Below are positions 23,257 through 33,557 of a stretch of DNA of 64,000 nucleotides, one piece after another (position 1 is the stretch's first letter; each line of letters begins with the position of its first letter). The translations under genes were made by a program, and so were the position numbers. Below the pieces are notes generated by a model that made no database searches, was not told the DNA's origin, and worked only from the letters and a program-made list of their open reading frames with translations. The DNA lies in assembly GCA_963921195.1 (NCBI GenBank), contig OY992536.1:242022023-242086022 (forward strand), written 5' to 3'. This DNA comes from Pegoplata infirma (lineage: Eukaryota; Arthropoda; Insecta; Diptera; Anthomyiidae).

Positions 23257-23361
23257 GGCAGGTATCACGGCACGAAATTCGAAAGTTTAGATTTCAAGGG
23301 ACGCCCTAATGAAGATGAAGATGAGCCCGATGATGTCATGGAATCTGATTATGACGACTAA
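23257..23361 (+). pseudogene. Conserved acidic C-terminal coding tail, copy 1
   Basis: An open stretch of 34 codons to a TAA reads GRYHGTKFESLDFKGRPN and then EDEDEPDDVMESDYDD. The frame stays open upstream to 23221 (PQLATPCPSF), with a possible acceptor AATTAG at 23231-23236. The sequence after the stop contains AATAAA at about 23395-23400. Two more copies (23857-23961, 29175-29279) keep length, frame and stop, with mostly conservative changes. It resembles the last exon and 3' end of a captured or transposon-encoded gene. I do not recognise the protein. Confidence 0.55.
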
Positions 23362-23463
23362 AAAATTAAACAAAGAACCATTAAAGACTTTTGTAATAAA
23401 ATGTGGTTTTCCTTTTACAAATAACTAACATTCTTTTCATAATTTAGAAATTTATAAAAAAAG

Positions 23464-23695
23464 TTAGAGCACAAGGGGTATAAGTGCCACTTACATACTT
23501 CAGAGGCAATTTTTGGGTGCTTGTATTTGTGAAATATGGTATTTTTTTAACTTGTTAGATTAAAATATATCTCAGGATCTCTATTAACTAAAAAATAATA
23601 TTCTAGATATCATCTAACATTTTTTACTGCAATTTAACTATAACCTCTTTTTTCCCATTATTAAATTTAAGGCACTTAAACCCCTTGTGCTCCAA
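23464..23695. mobile_element. TTAGAGCACAAGGGG MITE, copy 1
   Basis: A ~232-bp element starting TTAGAGCACAAGGGGTATAA and ending CACTTAAACCCCTTGTGCTC. The interior TTTTTGGGTGCTTGTA..TTAACTTGTTAGAT and AATATATCTCAGGATCTC is shared with copies at 24044, 29362 and 29614. Confidence 0.75.
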
Positions 23696-23856
23696 GCAAT
23701 TATTAAAATTTAACTTTTAAGACCAATTTGGTTAAAAATAATTTTTATGTTTGAAAATCAGCATCTGTGGACCAAAAGTGGAATTTTGAAAAAAATTTTC
23801 CCATAAAGTACTCAAAAATTCCTAATTTTTGAGCCAGATTTGGTTAAATAATTTTC

Positions 23857-23961
23857 GGCAGGTATTATGATACGAAATTCGAAAGTTTAGATTTGACGGG
23901 ATGCCCTAATGAAGATGACGATGAGCCCAATGATGTCATGGAATCTGATTATGACGACTAA
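23857..23961 (+). pseudogene. Conserved acidic C-terminal coding tail, copy 2
   Basis: Same frame and length as 23257-23361, reading GRYYDTKFESLDLTGCPN then EDDDEPNDVMESDYDD and TAA. The upstream PQLATP-type sequence is absent; AT-rich sequence precedes GGCAGG instead. An open frame on another phase (23909-24112) is a shadow. Confidence 0.5.
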
Positions 23962-24043
23962 AAAATTAAACATAGAACCATTACACATTTTCTTAATAAA
24001 ATGTGGTTTTCCTTTTACGAATTTACAAATTTATAAAAAAAAG

Positions 24044-24216
24044 TTAGAGCACAAGGGGTATAAGTGCCACTTACTTACTTCAGATCCAATTTTTGGGTGC
24101 AAAAGGGTGTAAAACACGGTATTTTTTTAACTTGTTAGATAAAAATATATCTCAGGAACTCTATTAACTTAAAAATAATATACTAGATATCATCTAACAT
24201 TTTTTATTGCAATCTA
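24044..24216. mobile_element. TTAGAGCACAAGGGG MITE, copy 2, right end lost
   Basis: The left end and interior match 23464-23640. The right TIR is missing and the copy runs into CCGAATATTTTGACCAAATC-type body sequence of the hAT. Confidence 0.65.
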
Positions 24217-24424
24217 ATGGCGCTTTTCGACCAAAATTCATGTCCGAATATTTTGACCAAATCCGGCTCAAAAATTAGGAGTTCTTGCGTACAACTGCTA
24301 AATGCGTAGGAAAAATATTGTGCTCGATTCGGGAGTACTATTTAACCATTCACCAAATTTTTAAAAATTTGATATTCTTTTGAAGTTCAAGATTTAAAAT
24401 TTTTTTCTTGTTAAAATATAGTAA

Positions 24425-26100
24425 TCTATATAAATAAAAATCAATTGTCGTTCGTTGGTAACAGCATCAGTTGAGAACGGCTGAACCGATTTGGACAATT
24501 TTTTTTTTGAAATGTTCGTCATAGTCCAACTTAGGTTTTTACGTAATAAAAAATTGACCACGCCCACTTTTACGCCCACTTTTTTCGATTTATCTAAAAT
24601 CGGAAAACGGCTGCACCGATTTGTGTAATTTTTTACTTAAATGTTCATAGTAATCCAATTTAAGTTTTTACTGAAAGAAAAATCGACCACGCCAACTTTT
24701 ACGCCCACTTTTTTAATTAATCTAAAATCTGAGAATGGATGCACCGATTTGACTAAATTTTTTTTAAATGAATTTTTTATCATTTTCCAACTTTGGTTTT
24801 TACGAAAAAAGAAATTGACTACGCCCCCTTTGGCTATTTTTTGTTGGGAATGTTCCATTATTAAACTAAGGTTTATACTGATAGTAAAATTTCCCACGCC
24901 CACTATTTTCTATGTATCGAAAGAACATATAAAACGATTTTTAAGGAAAGAATAATTGTCCACGCTAACTTTCTCACTTTTCCCGATATATGTATTTTAA
25001 ATCATGGAATGGCTGGATCAATTTGTCTTATTTTGTTTTCAATGTTTGTTATAGTCCAACTGAGGTTTTCCGGAAAGAACCATTTTCCATTTCTACGCCC
25101 ACTTTTAAATGGATGGACCGAGTTGGTAAAATTCAAATAAGGTTTTTACGGTAAGACTCTTTTTTCGATATATATTAAATTTGATCTATAAAAAAATAAA
25201 ATATAGAATAAATAAAGATCAAATGTAGTTCATTGGTAATCGCATCACTTGAGAACTGACCGATGTGGATAATATTTTTTTTAAATGTTCGTCTTAGGCG
25301 TTTTCGGAAAACCAATTAATCACGCTCACCTTTACGCGTCCTTTTTTCAATATATCTAAAATCGGAGACGGTTGAATCGATTTGACTAAACTTTTTTTTT
25401 AGTGTTCGTCATGGTCCAATTTAGGTTTAAATAAAAATAATAAAAACTTTTCACGCCCACTTTTATTTCGATATATCTAAAATAGAGGAACGGCAGGGCC
25501 GATTTGGCTATTAGTAGTATTTGTTGACGTTCGTGATAGTACAACTAAAGTTTTTACCGAAAGAAAAATTGTCCACTCCCACTTTTTTTAATACATCTAA
25601 AATCGGAGACACAAATTTTAACGAACACTTTTTCTAAATGAGGAGCCGCAGAACAAAACGTACTTTTTCGCAAATTTAAAATTGTTGAGTTACTTTATGT
25701 TAATTATAGTTTTAATTAGGTTTTTAAGGAAATATAAATGAGAAAAGTGTCCCGGAAAAATGGAAAATTTGGAAAAACTATAACGGGTTGTTAAAACTCA
25801 AGACAATAGCTCTCAATAAGAACGAAGGATATGCGTAATTTATTTTTGTGTTGTTCATAGTGATATTAAAAAAGTTTTAAATTTGTACAGTTCGCAAAGA
25901 CAAAGACATATTATTTTTTGTTAGTTCTAAAATATAATTTGAAGATGATTATCTACCTAATCGTGTCTTTTAAACCCCGCCCACAAATTTTTCTAAGCCA
26001 AGAAATTCATTACATTTTTTGCAAGGCTATATATTTGAAGCAAGACGAAATATAACACTGATCTTATGTTTGGGCCAGCAACGCGGACCGGGCCAGCTAG
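24425..26100 (+). mobile_element. Helitron-like non-autonomous element 1
   Basis: It starts TCTATATAAATAAAAATCAA and ends GCGGACCGGGCCAGCTAG, fitting Helitron TC..CTAG ends and insertion between A and T. The body is a series of degenerate ~120-130-bp units containing AACGGCTGGACCGATTTGG, GTCATAGTCCAACTTAGG, TTTACGGAAAGAAAAATTG and CACGCCCACTTTTACGCCC. No Rep/helicase frame is present. Open frames at 24394-24955 lie within repeat units. Related sequences with the same termini are widespread in insects (knowledge of family type). Confidence 0.75.
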
Positions 26101-28185
26101 TCTATATAAATAAAAATCAATTGTCGTTCGTTGGTAACAGCATCAATTGAGAACGGCTGGACCGATTTTGACAATTTTTTTTTTGATATGTTCGTAATAG
26201 TCCAACTTAGGTTTTTATGTAAAGAAAAATTGACCACGCCCACTTTTACGCCCACTTTTTTTGATTTATCTAAAATCTGAAAACGCCTGCACCGATTTGG
26301 CTAATTTTTTATTTAAACGTTCGTTGTAACACAATTTAAGTTCTTACTAAAAGAAAAATCGACCACGCCCTCTTTTACGCCCATTTTTTCGATTTATCTA
26401 AAATCTGAGAACTTACGGACCGATTTGACTTAATTGTTAAAAGCGTTTTCACCATAGTTCTACTTTGATTTTTACTAAAAAGGAAATTGTCCACGCCCAC
26501 TTTGGCTAATTTTTTTTGAAAACTTTCGTCATAATTCAACTAAGTTATTTACGGAAAAGAAAATTTCCCACACCTACTTTTTTCTATGTATCGAAAAAAC
26601 TAGACCAGCTAGAGGGATTTTATTATAGTCCGCAAAAGATTTTTAAGGAAAGAAAAACTGGTCACGCCTACTTTTCAACTCCCTTTCTCCGATATGTATA
26701 TTTTAAATCGAAGAACGGCTGGATCAATTTGGCTAATTTTGTTTTTAATATTTGTCATGTCCTAAGGCTTTTCGGAAAGACCAATTTTCCATTATTCGCC
26801 CCCTTTTCGATACATATAAAATCGCATCACTTGAGAATGGTTGTACTGTATTGGCTAAATTCAAATAAATTTAACGGTAAGAAAGGTTGTCTGCCTACGC
26901 TTTTTTCGATTTATCTAAAATTCGGTCTATAGAAAAAAAATATTATCTACATATGTATATAAATAAAAATTAAATGCCGTTCATTGGTAATCGCATCACT
27001 TGAGAAGGGCTGTAGCGATTTGGATTATATTTTTTTAAATGTCACGGACATTAAGTTTTTACGGAAAACAAATTAATCATGCCCACTTTTACGCCTCCTT
27101 TTACGATATATCTTAAATCGGTTTGGCTAAACTTTTTTTAAATGTTCGTCATATTCCAACTTAGGTTTAAACGAATTAAAAATTTTTCAAGCCAACTTTT
27201 TTTCGATATAAATATTTAAAATAGAAGAATGGCAATACCGATTTGGCTATTTTTCGAAAAACGTTCATCATAGTCCAACTAAGGGTTTTACGGGGAAAAA
27301 TTGTCTATTCCCACTTTTTTTAATATATCTTAAATAGGAGAACGACTGGCCTTTGGTAATTTTTTTAATGATTATAGTCCAAGTACGATTTTACGAAATT
27401 ATTATACTCGACCACTTTAACGCCCATATTTTTCAATATCTTTAAAATTTTGAACACTTGAGAACGCCTGGACCGATTTGGTTATTTTTTGTTGTTGTGT
27501 TAAATGTTCGTAATAGTCCATACGGTTGTTTGGAAAGAAAAATTGTCTCCGACCACTTTTTTCGATATATCTAAAACTCATATTTACTCTAATTCGATAT
27601 GTTTTAAAAAATCTTAATAGATTCCACTTAAACTTGGTACACATGATTTCAAATCCTAGGGTTTTGTTATGTAGTTTAACATGCCACACAAATTTAAATG
27701 CCCACTTTGGTCTAAATATGTGAAATCGCTTTAAGTTGAATATTAATGACTGGACCGATTTTTTTTTGTTAGTAACAGTTCTACTTGGTTTTTTAGGAAA
27801 GATAAATGAAAAAGTGTCCCAGAAAAATGGAAAATTCGAGAAAACTATAAAGGATTGTATGAACTCAAGAATACTCAAGAAAATAGCTCACGATAAGAAC
27901 GAAGGATATGCGTAATTTTTTTTTTGTTGTACGTAATGATAATAAAGAAGTTTTAAATTTGTACCGTTCGCAAGTCAAAGATATGGTAATAGCTTTTTTT
28001 AATTCCTGAAATATAATTTGAAGATGATTGATCTGCCTTCAAAACAATCGGGTCTTTAAAACCACGCCTACAAATTTTTCTAAGCCAAGAAATTGAGTAA
28101 ATTTTTTAGTTCTAAAGATTTAAAGCGAAACTAAATATAACACTGATCTTATATTTGGGCCAGCAACGCGGACCGGGCCAGCTAG
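26101..28185 (+). mobile_element. Helitron-like non-autonomous element 2, head-to-tail
   Basis: It begins with the identical TCTATATAAATAAAAATCAA directly after the CTAG of element 1 and ends GCGGACCGGGCCAGCTAG|T. It shares the internal units and has an internal start-like repeat at about 26957. The 138- and 153-residue frames (26516-26932, 27417-27878) are translations of these repeats and show no domain. Confidence 0.75.
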
Positions 28186-28285
28186 TATCTTAAATAATTA
28201 CAAGGAAAAATTTAAAAATCTTAAAATTCGAAAGGATATCAAATTTTTAAAAATTTGGTGAATGGTTAAATAGTACTCCATGTGC

Positions 28286-28618
28286 CGTATTGTCTTTAGG
28301 CTCCCTTGGGGTTGTTGTGGACTTGGTAGATCTGAGACCCACATTATTTTTACCTGCAGTAGGTTTTGAGCAATGATTTAGGTAGTTGTTAGGGAAATGT
28401 TGGAAATACTGCCAACACGAAAAATGACCAACAGCATTTTTGTAGCTCTTGACTCGTAGAACACTTCCGCAAAATAATCGAAAGCCCTCCGATTAATAGT
28501 TTTTGAGTTATCCAGTTTTTAAGATTCTCAAGACCCTATCAGATCCCTTATTACCGTATTTCAAAAACTAAGCAAGGTAGAGCGAAACGGACACAAGTTT
28601 TGGGTCAGAGAACTTTTT
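28286..28618. other. Body of the composite hAT without recognised content
   Basis: Single-copy-looking sequence of moderate complexity (for example CTTGGGGTTGTTGTGGACTT). No frame longer than about 60 codons and no known motif. Confidence 0.45.
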
Positions 28619-28654
28619 TTTTATTTTTGTCGTGCTAGATTGGCCAAATGTGGC
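28619..28654. repeat. Solo terminus of the CACAGTGCC family
   Basis: TTTGTCGTGCTAGATTGGCC followed by AAATGTGGCATTGTG matches the right end of 19105-20434. No partner terminus was found nearby. Confidence 0.7.
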
Positions 28655-29174
28655 ATTGTGCAGCGGCAAAGATTGAAAAATGCCGTTTTTCGACCAAAAT
28701 TCATGTCCGAATTTTTTTACCAAATCTGGCTCAAAAATTAGGAATAGGTCCCAAAAGTTGAAAAATGTAAAGCGTGTATCTAAAAAATATTAAAAAATTT
28801 TGGTTCAAAAATCCTGAGACGAGATGCTAATCAGCATTTCTCTACCGAAATCGTTTTTTGTTTGTTTTTTTAATATTTTTCACATAAAAAACTGAACATT
28901 TTTCAACTTTTAAGACCAATTTGGTTAAAAATACTTTTTATGTTTGAAAATCAGCATCCAAAAGCGCTATATTGGCATTTTTTAAATATTTTTCCCATAA
29001 AGTACTCAAAAATTCCTAATTTTTGAGCCAGATTTGGTTAAATAACTCGGATATAACATTTTGTCGAAAAATGTAATTTTTTACAAACTTTGACCGCTAG
29101 TTGCCGGCTGAATATGACCTAGCAAAAATTTTTCATAAATTTTCCCACAATTAGCTACTCCATGGCCATCGTTC

Positions 29175-29279
29175 GGCAGGTATTATGATACGAAATTCGA
29201 AAGTTTACATTTGACGGGATGCCCTAATGAAGATGAAGATGATCCCAATGATGTCATGGAATCTGATTATGACGACTAA
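29175..29279 (+). pseudogene. Conserved acidic C-terminal coding tail, copy 3
   Basis: Reads GRYYDTKFESLHLTGCPN then EDEDDPNDVMESDYDD and TAA, preceded in frame by PQLATPWPSF as in copy 1. The downstream sequence again has AATAAAATGTGG. Copies 2 and 3 share CPNED, so they are closer to each other than to copy 1 (GRPNED). Confidence 0.55.
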
Positions 29280-29361
29280 AAAATTAAACAAAGAACCATT
29301 ACATATTTTCTTAATAAAATGTGGTTTTCCTTTTACGAATTTACAAATTTATAAAAAAAAG

Positions 29362-29593
29362 TTAGAGCACAAGGGGTATAAGTGCGACTTACTTACTTCA
29401 GATGCAATTTTTGGGTGCAAAAGGGTGTAAAAGACGGTATTTTTTTAACTTGTTAGATTAAAATATATCTCAGGAGCTCTATTACCTTAAAAATAATATA
29501 CTTGATACCACCTAACATTTTTTATTGCAATTTTACTTTAACCCCTTTTTTCTCATTATTAAAAATAAGGCACTTGAACCCCTTGTGCTCTAA
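29362..29593. mobile_element. TTAGAGCACAAGGGG MITE, copy 3
   Basis: Complete copy: TTAGAGCACAAGGGGTATAA to CACTTGAACCCCTTGTGCTC plus TAA, 232 bp. It lies directly before copy 4, with a 20-bp spacer. Confidence 0.8.
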
Positions 29594-29613
29594 ATAGAAA
29601 TTTATAAAAAAAG

Positions 29614-29845
29614 TTGGAGCACAAGGGGTATAAGTGCGACTTACTTACTTCAGATGCAATTTTTGGGTGCAAAAGGGTGTAAAAGACGGTATTTTTTTAG
29701 CTTGTTAGATTAAAATATATCTCAGGATCTCTATTAACTAAAAAATAATATTATAGATAGCATCTAACATTTTTTATTGCAATTTAACTTTAACCTCTTT
29801 TTTCTCATTATCAAATATAAGGCACTTGAACCCCTTGTGCTCTAA
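29614..29845. mobile_element. TTAGAGCACAAGGGG MITE, copy 4
   Basis: Complete 232-bp copy in the same orientation as copy 3. The spacer AAATTTATAAAAAAAG-type sequence is also what precedes the other copies, suggesting segmental duplication together with flank. Confidence 0.8.
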
Positions 29846-29866
29846 CCCCCTCATTTAAAAATAATT

Positions 29867-30110
29867 TAATGTATTCTTTAAATTGAATTTAAAATAAAAA
29901 AACACTTTCGTTAAAAAAATCGTTCTTGATATTTTTTTTGTATAATTTTTGGGATTTTGGATAATTTTGGACAAACTACTACTTATTTTATGTATTCTTT
30001 AAATTAAATTAAAAAGAAAAAACTTTTTTTTCGTTAAAAAATCGTTTTTGAAAATTTTTTTTTGGATAATTTTTGGGATTTTGGATAATTTCGGACAAAC
30101 TACTGGATAA
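29867..30110. repeat. ~115-bp tandem duplication in the hAT right subterminal region
   Basis: Two direct units run from TATTCTTTAAATT through CGTTAAAAAA-TCGTT to TTTTGGATAATTTTGGACAA and ACTACT. They double the GGATAATT motifs close to the right TIR. Confidence 0.75.
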
Positions 30111-30384
30111 TTTTTTAGTTGACCGGTGGCAACACTGGACACGACACCCTTCGATTTCGTTCATTTTTTGATCCGTTTTAGTAAATGCTGTTTGGCGATT
30201 TTTTTCAAAAAAATTAAGAAATTATAATTTTCAATTAATTTTGATAAGTAAAAAATATCGATATCTTAAAAAATGTTGGACAACATTTTGTTGGTATTTA
30301 AATGTAGTTGTAAAAAAATCGAAATAATTATATATTAATTTTTAACGTTTAAAAATTGAAATCGACTTTTTGAAAAAGTCCGAA

Positions 30385-30818
30385 AGTATGTTCTATAAAA
30401 ATTTTCGGGTTGAAAAACTTCTGGGGGACGGTCATACACTTGACTCCTCTAGAGGCACTCCTGGGAAATTTATTGCGATACGAACAATTTTTAATAAAAA
30501 TGTTGTTTTCGTATGGAAGCCCCAATAGGGAGTGGAGATAGGTCTTAGGTATATCTGGAAAAAAATGTTAGGGTGAAAAATTTACATTTTGCTTCGTCTT
30601 AGCGATTCTGAGGCAGTTGTGAGGCTTTTTGTGAATTCTTACACCTTTACACCTTTACACCTACACGCCTAACACAAAAAGCCCCACAACTGTCCCGAAG
30701 TCGCCTAAAAAGAGGTAAACTATGAGACCTACCACCATTAATTTTCCATCCCTAATATTTTTTCCAAACATACCTAAGCCCTATCTCCAATTCCTAAGGG
30801 GGCTTCCAAACAAGCGTT
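30385..30818. repeat. Left foldback arm with a hairpin (family F)
   Basis: GGTTGAAAAACTTCTGGGGG and GGTCATACACTTGACTCCTC are mirrored at 32590-32670. Within the arm, 30510-30815 is itself a hairpin: GGAAGCCCC..GGAGATAGG..CTTAGGTAT pairs with ATACCTAAGCCCTATCTCC, and GGCAGTTGTGAGGCTTTTTG pairs with AAAAAGCCCCACAACTGTCC. Confidence 0.7.
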
Positions 30819-32575
30819 AGGTTAGGTCGGAAGTGGCTGCTGACGTTTTACGTTAACACAAGTAGACTCTGAGGTCCATTGTGATACCACGGGATCTTAA
30901 TAGGTTTCCCTACTAGCCCCTGTCGTTAAACCAGTTTGAGCTTCTTATGAAACTCCTTAGATATTGAATTTTGACATTCGACAGATCAGAAAGATCGTAC
31001 AGCTCCCTAGATCCCAGTGAAGCAAGTCTCTGACCAGAAAGTGCCGGGCAATGGCAAATAACGTGTTCGATAGTTTCCAACCCCTTTTCATCCATGCAAT
31101 TTCAGCAAAAGTCATTCGACGGAACATTTAACCGCTCTGCGTGCTTCCCTATAAGACAGTGTCCGGTAATTATAGAAACCACCGCCGAAATCTCTCTTCT
31201 TGGAAGCGATATCAGCTCACATGTGCGTTCCTGATTAAGAGAAGGCCAAATCAGTCGTGTCCATCACACGTCCATCCATTTGCCCGTCTTTATTTAGTCT
31301 CCGTCGCAGATCAAAGCCGTAGGTTTTGCTTGCAAGTTTCTAGAGGCATACCAACACATTCCAATTCTGTTGGAACCTGTAAGGTAGTTCCTAGTCTTGC
31401 AAGCTCATCGGCTTTGCAATTCCCTGGAATATCTCTGTGCCCTGGGCCTCATATGAGTCGTATGTCAAACTGCTTGGCCATCTCATTTAAAGAGGTAAGG
31501 CAGTTAAGGGCAGATCTTGTTTTCAGAAACATTGAATCCAGGGACTTAACCGTGGCTTGACTGTCAGTATAGATGTTGACTGCGGTGGTAGACAAGACAT
31601 TGCAGCTCAACCAGTCAGCAACTTACTTTATTGCCAGCATCTCTGCCTGGTAAACACTGCAATGATCTGGCAATCTTCGAGCCAGGCTCAATCCAAGCTC
31701 TTCCGAATAGACTCCAAAGCCCACTTGTTTGTGCAGCCTCGATCCATCTGTGTAAAAATTTATGGTGGCTCCACTACCCGGAATGTCCCCCAACCAAGAC
31801 TCCCTGGATGGTATTATAGTGGTAAAGTGGCACTCAAAAAGGCTCAAAGAGGGAGCACAGTCCACATTTTGTGGTATTGTTATCTTCTTCAAAATCGTGC
31901 TATGGCCACAATCGCTGCTCCTCCATTGCAGTGTGCTATTAAGTCGAATTGCCGACGCCACCGCATACTGCCTACCCAATAGGTGTAGTACGCAGAGCAC
32001 CAGTGATGCACATCGACGCAATTCTATGTACCTTCGTGATAAAAACACAGTTCGCTTTTGTTTCTAAACCAGGCCACAATGATTTCATGCAGTAAAATTG
32101 AACGCACCACTGGTGTATAGATCCAATGAACGACTTGAGGGCTAAAACCCCATCATTTTCCAATGGCTCTTTTACAGGAATACAAAGCAATCGTTGCTTT
32201 TCTCACCCGTTCCTCAATATTACGCCTGAAATTCAACTTCCAGAAATACTCCAAGATACTTGGCTCCATCTGAGAAGGTGATTTCAGTGCCGTCCAGAGA
32301 AATAAAATCAAAAGCAGGAATCTTATTTTTCCTTGTAAACAAAACAAGCTCTGTTTTACTTGGATTAACTCCTAGACCACAGTCTCTTGCCCATTTAGAC
32401 AGATCTTTCAGAGAACCCTGAAGAATGTCCCTTAATGTTGGCAGATGCTTCCCCTTTACCGCTATCTCGACATCGTCAGCATATGCGACAACATGACAAC
32501 CACGTGCTTCTAGAGATAGCAGCATTGAATTCAGTACCAAGTTCCAAAGAAGCGGCGAAAGAACACCTCCAACGA
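30819..32575 (-). pseudogene. Decayed LINE ORF2 fragment (RT, RNase H, zinc knuckle)
   Basis: The minus strand carries pieces of a non-LTR retrotransposon ORF2, 5'-truncated. Reverse transcriptase motifs are GGVLSPLLWNLVLNSM and VVAYADDVEIAVKGK (YADD catalytic site) and WARDCGLGVNPSKTELV (within 32220-32570). Thumb-like CITGALRTTP follows near 31990. The RNase H domain has FYTDGS and QAEMLAIK (31623-32048), IYTDSQATVKSLDS (about 31530-31580) and GPGHRDIPGNCKADELA (about 31390-31435). A C-terminal IEHVICHCPALS zinc-knuckle-like motif is at 30913-31095. Frameshifts separate the pieces, and at least two TGA codons interrupt them. RT followed by RNase H points to the I/LOA/R1 side of LINE diversity, most like LOA/Bilbo types. 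Frames on the + strand at 31141-32067 are shadows. Confidence 0.85.
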
Positions 32576-32880
32576 TTAAATTTCTATTACCTCTAATTAT
32601 CTTAAGGGTGACTCTGAAGGAGTCAAGTGTATGACCAACCCCCAATAGTTTTTCAACCCCAACATTTTTTCTGAACATATTTACCATCTATCTTGAACCA
32701 TTAAGGGGGTACCCATACAATGCTATTTATTTTTTCAGCTTTTGTTGTATTAAATCCGCTCCTACCGCTCCTACCGCTCCAAGGAGGACTGGTAGAGGGG
32801 TAAAAAGTAAGACCGACCCCCCTTAACTTTTACCCCTAAACATTCTTTCTGGGGTTTCTATGCAATATTTCAAGGCATTA
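32576..32880. repeat. Right foldback arm of family F
   Basis: The mirror of the 30385-30470 sequence (GAGTCAAGTGTATGACCAAC, AGTTTTTCAACC) continues into family F sequence shared with 42755-43160: AAGGGGGTACCCATACAA, GTAAGACCGACCCCC. The N-terminal 35 residues of the 32220-32687 frame come from this repeat and not from the LINE. Confidence 0.7.
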
Positions 32881-32884
32881 TGTG

Positions 32885-33557
32885 GAATTCCTTAAAGAAT
32901 GGGCAATATCTTATGGAATGGATGATACATATTTTTAGCGTTGTTCACCTTCATGGTGCAATTTTTTTTATTTCACCAATTGAAAATATTTAAACAATTT
33001 AAATAATCCAAAAATCTTAAATACGTAGATTTTCGTAAAAAAACCGAAATTTTTTTCACCAAAAAAAAAAAAAATCTGGGCACTCTAATGTACAGTCAAA
33101 AATTTTTTTTAATGAAATGACTCACACAAAAAAATGTTAACAGTCAAAAAAATTTTACGATCAAACAAGGGACTTGTTTTTGAGTGTAAAAGAATTTTTA
33201 TTTTTTTTCAAATTTTTATTAGAATTTGTAAGATAATAACTTTTGTTCTAGGAATTAAAACGTATTGAAATGTTTAAAATATTTAATAAATTTATTTCCA
33301 TTGAATATTTAAAGCCATTTGTGTTGTTATTTCCGCTGAAAGCGAAACAGAATAATTAAATTAGTAGTAAATAGATTTTCCAAATAATAAATATCTCCGG
33401 TATCCTTTGTGTCCAAAACATAATAATTGTTGGAAATAAAATTTAATTTTAAATTCCTTTTTTTCGACAGAATTCAATGTTAATTTTGTTTGAATAATTT
33501 TGCATCACACTTTGTATGACATTTTAATGTTTATTTTATTCTTTTACTTATATTCAG
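32885..33557. other. Intron just upstream of the second Beat exon
   Basis: AT-rich single-copy-looking sequence that ends in the acceptor TTACTTATATTCAG. Nothing else recognised. Confidence 0.6.

Larger units (their letters stand above)
24334..28281. repeat. Palindrome arms interrupted by the Helitron pair
   Basis: The left arm (24334-24424; TACTATTTAACCATTCACCA, AATTTTTAAAAATTTGATAT) is the mirror of the right arm (28190-28281). With the Helitrons (24425-28185) removed the two arms form a hairpin of about 90 bp per side, so the Helitrons inserted near the hairpin tip. Confidence 0.75.
21244..30137. mobile_element. 8.9-kb composite hAT element
   Basis: The element begins CAGTGTTGCCACTTCTTGG and ends GTGGCAACACTG. 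It is flanked by a perfect 8-bp duplication GACACGAC (21236-21243, 30138-30145). CAGTGTTGCCA ends plus 8-bp TSDs are diagnostic of hAT transposons. Both subterminal regions contain multiple TTGGATAATT motifs (21263-21345 and 29940-30115), plausible transposase binding repeats. No intact transposase is visible. The body is filled with nested insertions: a SINE, a palindrome, a Helitron pair, several ~230-bp MITEs and three copies of a conserved C-terminal coding tail. Internal motifs such as AAATCAGCATCTGTGG and CCGACCAAAATTCATGTCCG recur at both ends, so part of the body was duplicated. Confidence 0.85.
8416..33557 (+). other. 25.1-kb intron between the two Beat exons
   Basis: The intron starts GTAAGT and ends TATTCAG. 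The Ig domain is contiguous in phase 0 across it. It consists mostly of the nested transposons listed separately, including one 8.9-kb hAT insertion. Without that insertion and its nested contents the intron would be about 16 kb. Confidence 0.85.

Noticed and set aside
26516..27878. Open frames of 138 and 153 codons
   Set aside because: They translate the degenerate tandem units of the Helitron-like element (FPTPTF, HAYFSTPF-type strings) and occur in both orientations.
31141..32067. Plus-strand frames of 139, 141 and 101 codons
   Set aside because: They are antisense shadows of the LINE RT/RNase H region, where the minus strand shows clear catalytic motifs.
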